Of a stretch of 64,000 nt of DNA, positions 48,110 through 59,217 are shown one piece after another. Source of the DNA: Stictocephala bisonia (Eukaryota > Arthropoda > Insecta > Hemiptera > Membracidae); contig JAQJVL010000004.1 in NCBI GenBank assembly GCA_035578905.1, positions 4,507,582 to 4,571,581 of the forward strand, written 5' to 3'. How positions within the stretch are numbered: the stretch's first letter is position 1; each line of letters begins with the position of its first letter. The translations under genes and the position numbers were made by a program. A model generated the notes under the pieces. It worked only from the letters and a program-made list of their open reading frames with translations. It was not told the origin of the DNA and did not search any database.

Positions 48110-50900
48110 ATTTACATGATATTTTATGTTTATTAGTCAGGATGAAAGATGCCAAGCTTGAAAACCGATAGAAAGGTGTTGTAGCATTTGAGTTAGTGTA
48201 CAAGAGCAGCAAGTAAACCTAGGTCATCTGCTGACGTCTTCAGGATTCTTTATGTCCTGTTGCTCATGTCTAATGCTTATCTTTTAATAATTCACACGTA
48301 TATTTTAGACTTATATTTTAAATTAGTAATGCTGTTGTCATATTTGTGTGAATGAATGAAAGCTAGAAATGCAGGCATGTACATAAACTTAATTGTTTGA
48401 TGTAAAAATATGATAATACTTGATTTGTTGTGTAACTATAAAATATATATCAGTGTTAAAAATGTATCCACCACCAACTCAATTGCCATGAGGATCGAAT
48501 AAAGTACCATATATAAGTTTGTGTTTTCTTTTTAATACCCAGTTCTTAGAAAAAATAAAATGTGATTTCACAGTACATAAAGACTATTCTATGGGATTTT
48601 GTTAACGTCAGCTGCCACATCTTCCCTACCGATCAGTACAACACCAAGTGTTCCTAAAATTGACATGTAGTGCCAATCGACCGGACGGTATTTCTGTAAA
48701 ATAGCTTGTGTAGTAGATGCCGGAGATAGCTAGTGGTTTGTGAATAGCTACATTAATAACATAAGCTGTCTAATGACAGAACGTTTGCCAAATACTCATT
48801 GTTTATTTACAGTGTTACCAAGCAACTAAAATGGCTATATTTCGTACTACCAATCTGTACAACGGAATATTCTATAAAGTGTTCATAAAAACGAACATAA
48901 TAAAATGAATTACAAGTGGGAAAATATGAATTTATTATTAATATTAGGACATATGTGATCACTACAAATAAAAATGTGAATGAGAAATTGATAAGATAAA
49001 AAAATCAAGAAACAATTAAATGCTTAAAAAGTTATCAGCCATCTTTCAAATTACTAATAATAATGGCTACTGAATGTCTTACAAAGGCAAATATATGAAT
49101 TTAATAGAGCTTTGCACTGTACTTTAAATGAATACGATAAATGCTAAACGTTATTTTTGTACGTTTGGCGTTTACCATGCTACATAACGTAAAACTGGCA
49201 CACTATTTCACGAGGTTTACCGTATTGTTGTAGCCTACCATTAAACCCAGCTGTTGATTTAAACAAAACCTAAATTCAAGTATACACGTCCCATTAAAAG
49301 TGTGTCCAAACGTTTACCTTATTAAACATGGACAACAGCAGTTGATATTTACCTTTTTTTGACGATATTGCTTTCACTTACTGTATGTAAGTTTGTGACA
49401 TTTACATATTTTAATTTTATAGTAATGGTTAAGAGTTGTTCTGCATACAATTAATTGTACCAGTAGATATAGGAAGAATTGAAGAGTAACATTTTACAAA
49501 TCAGTAACACTAGATAAATGTAGTAATTTAATACAGAAAATAATCCCTGTGAGCTTACAACGTAAACTCGTTCCATCTATGACGAGTGTAATTGTTACAC
49601 TATAATGATTAAACCCTTTCATTTCTAAACTGATAAATGTTATTAATTATTTGACTTACACAATTGTTTACATGGTTTCATTACTAAATATTTTTACACA
49701 TAACAAGTTTTTATAAAATTCCAAGAGTGTGTAACGTAATAAATCAAAGTCCTCTTAGAACAACAATGTAGGATTCCTGAAATCCTCATGTGACACGTCT
49801 CGGAGTCACTGTTGCTCCCATCATCAAACTTTAAGGTAAAGTAAAATAATTATAAGATTGATATTCAGTAGCATGCTAAATGGGTCAAAATCGGTTATAC
49901 ACCCGCAAAGAGTTTTTTCTTAACAGGACTGTTTTAGAGCTGAATCGAGAAACGTTCTATCCTAACCTAGCTAAAGTTGATCATGTATGCTACCCAACCT
50001 ATACTGGCCGGATTGGCACTAAATCACTGTTGGTTACTCCTCATAATGTCTTCTAACAAAATGTCATCATTTTTATAGAATGAAGTTTATATGAAAAAGT
50101 TTAGATTTTGCGGGCATAAAACCGATTTTGACTGGCTAAATGAATCCATCGATTTAGACTACTTTGAAGCCAGTGTCTTTATTGACTGGTTTGTGACGTG
50201 TACTTTTATTTGTAATTTTATTTTATTGTTTACTCTGTTTCACCTGTGCAGTGTATTTATTTATTTACTTTGGGATCACCTGTTAAAAAAGAGATTAAAA
50301 ATACAATTTTAATAGTGATTATTCAATCTTGTTTTTACGTTCTTTTTTGTTTTAAGTGTTTTATAAATTTATTTTATGTCATTTTTTCGTTAGAAATGAC
50401 ATATTTAGTACTTGGTTTGTTTTGCACGCCTGACTCCTTTCTCCACTGAGCTAGACCAACATTATTGCTGGCTCTCGAGCCAGGGTGGCAGGTTAATGTA
50501 ATTTAATTAGTTATATTATTGATTTTATTAAACAGAGAGGATACTCCTATCCAGTTGAAGAGTTGTGGTTAGGGCTGAAAACTGGTTATCAGGTCCCACA
50601 CTATGCACTGCGCATAGCCCCAATTCCTCTCTCTCACATCCTTCCTCTCAACCCAATTCTCCAGTCAGATTGGCCTCCCCTACCTCAGGTCTCATGAGCA
50701 TCGCCACTCCCAGAAGATAATTGTTTCCTTTAATCTATTTTGTCAACATTTAACTGTTTTTTTAGCATCTCTGTAGAATCTGTTGATACCATCAAAATAA
50801 AAATGACATCCATATTAAATAAATTAATATTTATAACTGAATAAATAATTTAAAACCTTTGCAAATAGGCACACTACATTGTTTATTTGTAGCAAGTCTG
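48110..50900. other. AT-rich intergenic DNA downstream of aldolase
   Basis: No coding region recognised. 50430-50720 is less AT-rich and contains the palindrome TGGCTCTCGAGCCA; it may be a decayed repeat. Confidence 0.5.
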
Positions 50901-50937
50901 TGGCCAGTGACTGGGGCACTTTAGACAAGTAATACCA

Positions 50938-51159
50938 TCATTTACACCAGATTTGCTCCTTGTTAATGAAATATGGACCACAATCTCTGAGGAGATTCGT
51001 TATCAGAGGAAGGAGTTCAGCTCGTTTAAGTAAATCGAGGTAGTGATTGGCTATTGACAACTTGTCATAACCCTCCGTCACCAGTGACTGGGGCACTTTA
51101 GACAAGTAATAACAACATTTACACCAGATTTGCTCCAATCGATAGGCAATTAAATTCAA
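50938..51159 (-). pseudogene. Unrecognised protein-like fragment with a direct duplication
   Basis: The minus frame reads EQIWCKCCYYLSKVPQSLVT near its start, and the same block recurs at its end and beyond (EQIWCKW, then a stop, YYLSKVPQSLAT). At DNA level a segment of about 65 bp (GTGACTGGGGCACTTTAGAC onward) is present at 50905 and 51082. It may belong to a transposon; the family is not recognised. Confidence 0.25.
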
Positions 51160-51209
51160 TACATCGATGCCAGAAAAAAAAAATAATTTTTGTAGTCATT
51201 TTTCATCAT

Positions 51210-51770
51210 ATCAGGGGTGCCCACAAAAAGTAAAAAAATATCTTAAAAGGAAGCATATGTCGAGTTGTTTGAATGCGCTGATGACATATCTTTGGTGACA
51301 ACTGAGAAAACATTTGAAGAGCTTCAAAAAACAATACACAGAAAATATTCGATATACAAGAAATCAAATTGATAAAAAATAGGAACAAAATTAAATCAAC
51401 ATTTTTTCCTAAAAATTCTTACTGTAGTTAATGTCTTTAAATATGTATTTTGCTATAAACATGTTTGTACTTATGATTGTTAATGTGAATAAAGCTTGAG
51501 ATTGTTGACATCATAAAATATTTAGGATTCATTATATACTATAGTTTTAAAAAGTACTTTCACATTGAATATTTGGTAAACAAAATTAAGAGCAATAAAT
51601 CACAGCATATTTTATATGCAATATCTAAAAAAAAAAAACTGATTTGAAAACATTATAAGTGTCATGGTATGAATCAACATTTCAAAACAGATATTTCACT
51701 GGGGAGGAGTAAAACATATTCTTTACTATTACAGCCTGTTATAATTTCACAAAAGTGTTTGTACAAACTG
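51210..51770 (+). pseudogene. Non-LTR reverse-transcriptase remnant
   Basis: Blocks read VELFECADDISLVTTEKTFEE (about 51265, the RT C motif as CADD) and IKYLGFIIYYSFKKYFHIE (about 51510), the KYLG thumb motif. Stops interrupt the frame. Only the C-terminal half of the RT is present. MITE copy B follows directly. Confidence 0.7.
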
Positions 51771-51786
51771 TTTGTAGAATACATAT

Positions 51787-52632
51787 TAAGGATGTTTCAA
51801 ATATCTTGCTACAAATTTTGAGATATTTTACCATAGACCAATAGGATCCAAAAACTTAAAGTAAGTAATAGTCTATCGCTTTTCGTTTACTGTCTGTTTT
51901 TTATTTTTTTAAAATCATATTTTTCAAAATACTCCACCAAATTCAACCAAACTTAAGTAGACTCTTTATTATAATTAGGTTTATTAATTAAAAAAGTTTG
52001 GTTAAGTTGGCTTAGTAAATTTCAAAATGTTGTCCGTTTAAAATATTTAAATTAGAATACTAACTCAAAAAGTATTAATTTTATAAAAAAGTTACAAAAG
52101 TGACTTTTTTAGACAATTTTGAAACAAATTTAATAGTGTGTTAATATTTTATAATGAATAACATATAACTGAATTATTGCAAAACTTGGTGGACCTTACA
52201 CAGCCTGAGTTTCTCCAGAATGAGCCAACAGCTCAGCAATGGATCAAATTTAATTTAAACAGATTTAGAGTAAATATATTAACGCATTTCAAACAATTTG
52301 TTTGTTGTTATTTGATAAATTGTTGATCTATTAGCTCAATCTGGAGAAACTCAGGAATGAAATAGTTGCAACAATAATTCAGTTATATGTTATTCAATAT
52401 AAAAAATACATATACCATTGTATTTCTTTTTGTCTAAGAAAAGTTACTGATGTAATTTTTTTAATTTGGTATATTATTATTAAAAATACGATTTTTTAAA
52501 TAAAAACACATACAGACAGACAGAGAGTTAGTAAAAAGAAATAGATTATTACTTACTTTTAGTTTTTCGATCCTTTTGGTCTATGGAAAAATATCTCAAA
52601 GTTTGTAGTGACAGTTTTGAAACACCCTGTAT
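51787..52632. mobile_element. Foldback MITE family 'CTACAAA', copy B
   Basis: This is an inverted repeat of about 845 bp with arms of around 400 bp. The left end GATGTTTCAAATATCTTGC mirrors the right end TTTTGAAACACCCTGTA. Next to the ends are TTTGAGATATTTTACCATAG and its complement, and both arms hold the CTGGAGAAACTCAG segment on opposite strands. Copy A shares the end-proximal and central motifs. It interrupts a reverse-transcriptase remnant that ends just upstream, so it probably inserted after that element decayed. Confidence 0.8.
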
Positions 52633-52639
52633 ATAGCAT

Positions 52640-53440
52640 ATGATTGGTTGTCAGCTACCGTACCATTTATTAATCTCCAACCTGCAATCATCGGGTGACC
52701 TGTCGAATGTTGTGGTGTTGATACTGGCAGTTAACGGGTGAATTATCGACATGTATTGATTGTGGCAACCATACGACAACGTATTGGTTGCGCTCAGTAT
52801 TTTTTAGAGTATAGAAATGTATAGCAACCGATATGATTCATATACCATCAGATGGGTGTTGAATTACTGAGCACCATAGTATATTTCATTAGTTGCTATG
52901 AACTAGTTTCAGTATGGCCAATGAACTGTTATTTATTATATGTAAAGCTTAGTATGTTCGTTGAAACAAATTTAGGATTTTGTGTTGAACTTCAGTCTTT
53001 GTACTGTTTATAATTATGGTATTGAAAAACTTTGTAAATATATACATTTTATGAAACAAGATGAAATTTAGAACAAATTGGCTAACTTGGGATATTGAAT
53101 TTTCATATGGAAATGTGTTTCCTAAGGGTACCCCTAACCCATTTTATTTTGTTCATTATTATTCAAAATTTGACCTGCAAATGAAAATGTTTTGTTATTT
53201 GTCTACGCAGATGTTTGTATTTCATACTGTGGTTTATTATGAACACAACAATACCAAATACAATTAATTATGTATATTGTTATCAAGTATTTATTATACA
53301 TTTTTGGATATTTACCTGCAAAATGGTAAAAAATTGACTGGCGGTTTGGGAATTTCTAACTGCTGGTTGGAGGTTAAAAAACATAAAAGCTGTAAAATAT
53401 ATTTGGACAAAAGTCATGTGATATTAATAAAAATATAAAG
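52640..53440. other. AT-rich intergenic DNA
   Basis: Nothing recognised between MITE copy B and the next retroelement. The 68-codon frame at 53061 has no family features. Confidence 0.55.
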
Positions 53441-55390
53441 TGATCTCCTGTCGCAAAGCTAAATCCAATCCATCAAGCCATTTAAGACCTGCCTCACTTA
53501 TTCTGTTCATGCTAGCTAATCCCTCAGTAGAAGAGCGCCAATCCCCCTGTAGCTATGTGATCCATTGTTATGATAGACTCCACATAGTCACATGACTGAT
53601 ATAGTGCCAATCCCATTTATATTTCCAGTAGGTACATCTGCAGTATACACGTAAAATTAGAGCAAGTACATACCATCCTTCACCTATCTATAAAGAGCTT
53701 TCCTAACAACCAAGATTAACTTTTATTAGCCTGTCACTAAGAATTGACTCCAAGAGAAACAAAAGAAAGGGACAGGGAAGAGGAGGCTGTAGACTTCAAC
53801 AACAAACCTTTGCTCCATACTGTGTCATAAACCACTGTAAGATCAATAAAAGCTGCAGATGTTGTCAAAGTCAACTTCTGATGTTTTCAATGTCAAGAGC
53901 TAGACTGGACACTACAACTTCAGCCAGGGAGAAAACCAGCTTGCTAAGCTGGAACATTAGAATCAAAAATGACTAATATACTGTTGTATAACAGTCTTTC
54001 CGGGAACTTATAATAACTGGTGCATAATAAGCTCAGTAGCTGCGCTGCAATTCCAGGTGCAATTTGCAGAAGCAGGGCCTCATAAAAAAAAAAAAACAAC
54101 TTATAACAAACACTAAGAAGAGCTATAAAGCAATAACTTTCCACTCGATCCAGATTTCTGACAGGCTTCAGAACACCTAATACTTTTGAACGCTTAAATG
54201 ATTTTGGCATATTGCCTGCACCTTATTGTAGACTAAGGGAGCAGCCGTAGCTAAGGCGATGGCTTGCCACACAATCGGTCCTGGTTCGATTCCTGATAAG
54301 AACATTAACAGTTTTTGCCCTGTGGTTCGAAAGTCACGTTAAGCCGTTGGTCCCAAGTGTTAGAGAGGGCTTCTTAGCCCTAACTTCGCCTGGTAAAATA
54401 AGACGAACTTTAACTTTTATAGATTGTTTGAAGCCATCGTTTCACTTTGCTACCAGCATACAACAGAAATTCCAGAAAGATACCGTCCAGACCAGTTGCT
54501 TTTACTGCTGGTAGAGCAGTAATTGCCTCGCCTAACTTCCTTCATGACATTTCTGGAGACTTCCAGGGGTGCCAGTTGGCTCTTTTTTATTTCATTCAGA
54601 TTCAATTCTTGACGGTATGTATTTTTTGTGATGGTGTTCATTACTGATTTATGTTAAATAGCTAGACATCACATGGTTTTTTTTTAAATGTTATATTTCG
54701 GCTATACAGTCTGAAGCCATTTTCAAACATTAGGTTGGAGTTTTTAGTAGCATTAAACTCTTTGTAAAGGTCATCTGATTTCTTACCCCCATCTTGGTAT
54801 ATACTCCTTTCTGTATCCTCTTGGTGTGCAAACCTTAGCAATGGACATGTGAAACGATAGTGATTTCTTATTGTAGGAGGAATGAACCTGATGTTATCAT
54901 CAAACCTGGTGGTAAGGCCTCCCAGAGTGCTTTATTAAAATTCCATCTAGGCCTTGGAAAAGATCAAGTTGTGGGAATTTGGATCCCCAATGAAACCAAT
55001 ACTGGTCTATGTTGAGAGTGGGGAAAAACATCCAAGAACTGTCCTCCTAATTGGCTTTGGTCTTAATACCGTTCACATTAGCAGAAGCTTAAGTCAGGTA
55101 AGTAACCTCGACACCAACATGCTGAATAAAAAGTGGCTGAATCTTTAGCACCAAAGATCAGGAAAAGATTGTTCATTTCAGCCCAGTCAGCAAGCTTCCT
55201 ACCATTATCATCGTTGGTATTGTAGCCCCATTGGCTATGATGACTGGTAAAGTTCCCCACATTGAGGACACAGGGTGTTCAGAATCCTATTGTCAGGCCA
55301 CTGGATGTTAGGAAGCTTATTAACAACTAAAGTAGTTTCAGACACTTCGATTGCCAGATAAAGATGTCACCATCAGAGCTCTTATGGTAA
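53440..55390 (-). pseudogene. Non-LTR retrotransposon with endonuclease and RT, split by a SINE
   Basis: On the minus strand the endonuclease end reads NFTSHHSQWGYNTNDDNGRK (55260-55190) and TFYSACWCRGYLPDL. The linker follows, with PRPRWNFNKALW (near 54950) and APLEVSRNVMKEVRRGN (54560). After the SINE (54235-54420) the RT continues with PKSFKRSKVLGVLKPVRN (54210) and YCFIALLSVCYKLF. A later block, AAFIDLTVVYDTVW (near 53850), is the RT A motif with one Asp kept. Stops and shifts are present throughout. The order fits the jockey group. Confidence 0.85.
54235..54420 (+). mobile_element. tRNA-derived SINE inserted in a non-LTR element
   Basis: The head has Pol III boxes: an A-box-like TAGCTAAGGCGATGG (54248-54262) and a perfect B box GGTTCGATTCC (54283-54293) at tRNA-like spacing. 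The body carries CGTTAAGCCGTTGGTCCC (54337-54354) and CTAACTTCGCCTGGTAAAAT. It ends GACGAACTTTAACTTTT. The tail is shared with the 5S-type SINE at 22083-22344. It separates two parts of a minus-strand RT reading, so it inserted into that element. Confidence 0.85.
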
Positions 55391-56080
55391 CTGAAACATT
55401 GTCTATGTCATGCTTTAATAAGTTGTAATACCAAATGCTCTTTGCCCAATGGAATCAACAAGTATGTATCCAGGACTATTTACGGTAAACAATATTTTTC
55501 TGTTTTTCCTCATTTTCTAATTTATTTCTGGCTTTTCCACTAAAAAAGATTTTATTCTTCTTTCTTAGCTATGTAGCCCATCTATGAAAATTATATTCAG
55601 CCATAAAATCGACAAGGCCCCTGTTCTGTATAGTTACCAAAGCGACAAAGCTGTTGATTTTTAACAAAAAATAGTAACTATTCGGATATAAGTAAAAATA
55701 CTGTAATGTTGAAAAAAAACAGTTAACACTTATAGATAATAAATTAAATGTTTAGTGATTCATCCTTACTTAATCTTGGCTTTGTTTCTAAATCATTTTA
55801 ATTACTTGAAATGTGTTGTGATAAACACTACAGCACATTTCCTTTAGAAATACTCTTTGAATATGAAATATATCAGTGGCGTAATTACAGGGGGGATGAG
55901 GGGGATAGAAACCCGCCTAGAACCATGAAAATGATAATAAAACATTGAACCAGAAGATATGAAACAAAATATTGCAGTTTATTGTAAGCTCAAACTTATT
56001 TTTGTTTTATTGGCTAGCTATACAAATTAATTCTCGTACGTAATTAATTTGCAAACCTAATCGATGAAATATTAATACTT
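55390..56080. other. AT-rich intergenic DNA
   Basis: Nothing recognised. 56956-57260, on the other side of the PIF element, is likewise featureless. Confidence 0.5.
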
Positions 56081-56082
56081 AA

Positions 56083-56952
56083 AGCCTGCCACACACTACC
56101 GAACTGAGCACTTTCACGTAATATTTTGACAGTTACGGTGGTGTGCAGTGGATCCGACCGTTGTAGCATGCATTTGGGCATAGAACAGAACCTCGAACCG
56201 TCTGTTGTCTGTTTCCCCCCAGCGTGTCAAAGGAGTTACGGTTCGGGGTTGATAATGTGTGGCATGTTCGTAACATCCTACCGTAATCTCCTCTCATAAA
56301 CCAAAAAAATCAGAGCCTCAAGTGGAGTTCTGTCAGAACTCTCGCATTACATACATCTATGTTTGTGTCGTTTGTTAGTCCATTTTTTATTTGTAGTTGG
56401 TCAATAATTTTAGTGTAGTTGTAGTAGGTTTAGTGTATTTGTAAGTTAAGCGATGGAGTGGAGTGAAGAAGGTAAAACGATTTTTATTGAGGGCTACAAA
56501 CCCTCCCCCTTGTGGAATATGGAAAGGTCCATATTCTGGTGATATGCGCCTGAAAATTGTTGTATATACCGCTTATATGCTGAATCTTCCAAGTCTGCCA
56601 ACAGTGTAATACCATCATTTCTTCTTTTCAGAAAATTTTCTAACCACCCTCTCTCCTCTTTTCTTAATGTTACTAAATGAAGATAGGCCTATATGTAAGC
56701 AGCCGCTGCTATTGTCTTTGAACCAACCATGTAGAAATTTTAAAACTGTAGAACAACTATACACAACACAAAACTACAAAACAGCACTTGAAAATAACCA
56801 TCAGCACTTGTGGTTCGGCCAAAATGTTTCGATGCATTGCTAGGTTCGCCGCTCGGCTTCAGGTGATGTAAGTTAAGACAAAATTGTCCTGTAACACCAA
56901 ATAGAGCAGATGAGCTGTCAATTATGCTTGGCTCGGTTGTGTGTGGCCGGCT
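56083..56952 (+). mobile_element. PIF/Harbinger-derived element, 870 bp, with TAA target duplication
   Basis: The left end AGCCTGCCACACACTACCGA and the right end, read inward, AGCCGGCCACACACAACCGA are imperfect terminal inverted repeats. TAA stands directly outside both (56080-56082 and 56953-56955), matching the 3-bp TWA target duplication of the PIF/Harbinger superfamily. Inside is a short MADF-domain start, which fits the second gene of these elements. No DDE transposase is left, so the copy is non-autonomous. Confidence 0.82.
56453..56542 (+). pseudogene. MADF (Myb/SANT-like) domain fragment of a PIF/Harbinger element
   Basis: A 29-codon frame begins MEWSEEGKTIFIEGYK and continues with PLWN, the conserved start of MADF DNA-binding domains (Trp near the start, FIE, then LWN). 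It stops at TGA 56540. A full MADF domain is about 85 residues, so this is a remnant. In the superfamily such a protein helps the transposase bind the element ends. Confidence 0.65.
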
Positions 56953-59217
56953 TAACTGGTGAATTTCACCAACAACCAACCAATATTTCGAGATGTGTGA
57001 GCCGTTAACTATTCCTAGTACATCGAGATTGTTTTGAACGAGTACTAATGGCAACATTGCATGGACGTGCATGCGCTCTAAGCATACAACCTTATGCAGA
57101 TGGCTGTTTTGTTACTGTTACTTGGTCGGTACTCAACAGTCATTGCTTTAATGTGAAAATTACAAAGATTTCAAAATGTCAAAGAAGAAAATCTCAAAGA
57201 TTGTTGACTCATTTGTTTGCAAAGCGTGTGGTACCTGCCAATAGTTTGAGTGTAAATAGTAGGGATGGGTCAGTCCCTAAAGTTGGTTCTCAGTTCTATC
57301 GTTATTGACAAAAGAACCGGAACCGAGAACAGATTGGAAAATCTCGGTTCTGCGGTTCCGGTTCTAAAAAACCAAATGTGGAGATAGCTTTCATATCAGA
57401 ATTGTTTCAGGTGTGAAAAGTGCTGATAAACAGAAAAGACATCCAGCCACAATATAAACAATATATCTTTGTCAGAAAATATTACCTGTAGAAGACCATT
57501 TCCTTATCAGTACGTGATTTGGCCACGAAATAAACAAAATATCTAAGTCAGAAAATATTCGCCTATAGTCTGGCCACTTCCTTATCAGCATGTGAAAAGA
57601 GACAGATAACAGTAATGAATAGGATTCACATGCAAAGGCAGTGAATTAAAGCCATTCAGCTCAAGAATCAAGAGTCCAGTCAAGGCAGTGAATTAAAGCC
57701 ATTCAGTTCAAGAGTCCAGAAGTCCAGTCGTCCTTTCCGCCTGAGCTCCACCCGTGTTTAATGTGACCCTTTCTTATAACTTCCTGCATGATAAAAAACA
57801 CCTTGTGGAAACATTCCATTCTGTTTACAATTCATCTAACATTCTGAAATTAATTATGCTTCTAATTTTATTGTGTTTTTTGAAAAATAAAAGGTTTTTA
57901 TGATGAATTTAAGATATTAGAGTTTATTTATTTAGACTTGTAGTGAAAAAACAATGCATACAAAACCTAGGGAATTGGGTTGAAAAATACATTTTTAAGA
58001 AAATATTGTGTCAAAACTAAACAAAATGATTCCTTAGCATTTTTACTAGTGATGGGTCGGTTCCATTTTTTTCAGTTACGGTTCCGTTTGGTTATTTACT
58101 GTAATCAGTTCTCGGTTCTGAGTACTTTTTGAGAATGTCTCAGAAAATTGTTCTAATACCTTTACGCCAGTAAATCAACAAGTTATGTGGAGTCAGTCAG
58201 TAAAAACAGTGCATAGTATTTTGGCGATTTCACCAAAATGAAGTAAATCTATAAAACACCCTAAAAATCTAGAAAATGACATAAAATATTACCAATAAAT
58301 AGAGAATTGGTAACTTTTTATTTATTCTCAGGGTATGATTGTTTACATTTTTTCACAAAGAAAGTATTTACTTTAAATTTTAAAAAGTATACGGATGGAA
58401 TATAATGCTCAAATATGCAATTGAAATTTACCTTGAGGAAATTACAAAACTTATAAGCCAAGAGAAAATTAAAAATATAACCTGCCATATTAGGTCTGGT
58501 TTAGTAATAAAACTTATTAAAAAACAAATCACAATAATTATTGAAATTACCACAACTAAATTTAAAAGGTTGATGCAATTGTAGTACATCAAAAATAAAT
58601 AGCAAAAACAAAATAATAATACAATTAATTTAAAAAACTATTTTTAATAACTATTGGTTCTTTCCTCAATAGGTGATAGATAATACTAAATTAAGAACAT
58701 ATAAATGCTAATCACATTTATAAAACTATATAGCCAATATACCATAAATTTTTTTAGAAATTACAGTATACGTTTTGTTTTAAATTGAAGAAATACTAAA
58801 CTATTATGGGTCAGTAAATGTTAAGTCAATGCAAATTAAAAAATTAATCCTTCAAGACTTTGTAAAAAGAAAAAAAACAATTAAAATAAATTTAACTATT
58901 TTAAAATAAACTGCTAAAGACTCATTTTGTTTAGTTTTGACACAATATTAATCTTAAAAAAAAAAACCTTTTTTTCAATCTGATTCCCTAGGTTTGTTAT
59001 GCATTGTTTTTCATTATTAAAAGAAGCCTAAATAAATAAACTCTAATATCTTAAGTTCATCATAAAAACCTTTTATTTTTCAAAATACACAATAAAACTA
59101 TAAGCATAATTAATTTCAGAATGTTAGATGAGTTGTAAAGAGAATGGAATGTTTTCACAGGTGTTTTTTATCAGGCAGGAAGTGATAAGAAAGGGTCATG
59201 ATAAACTAGGATGAAGC

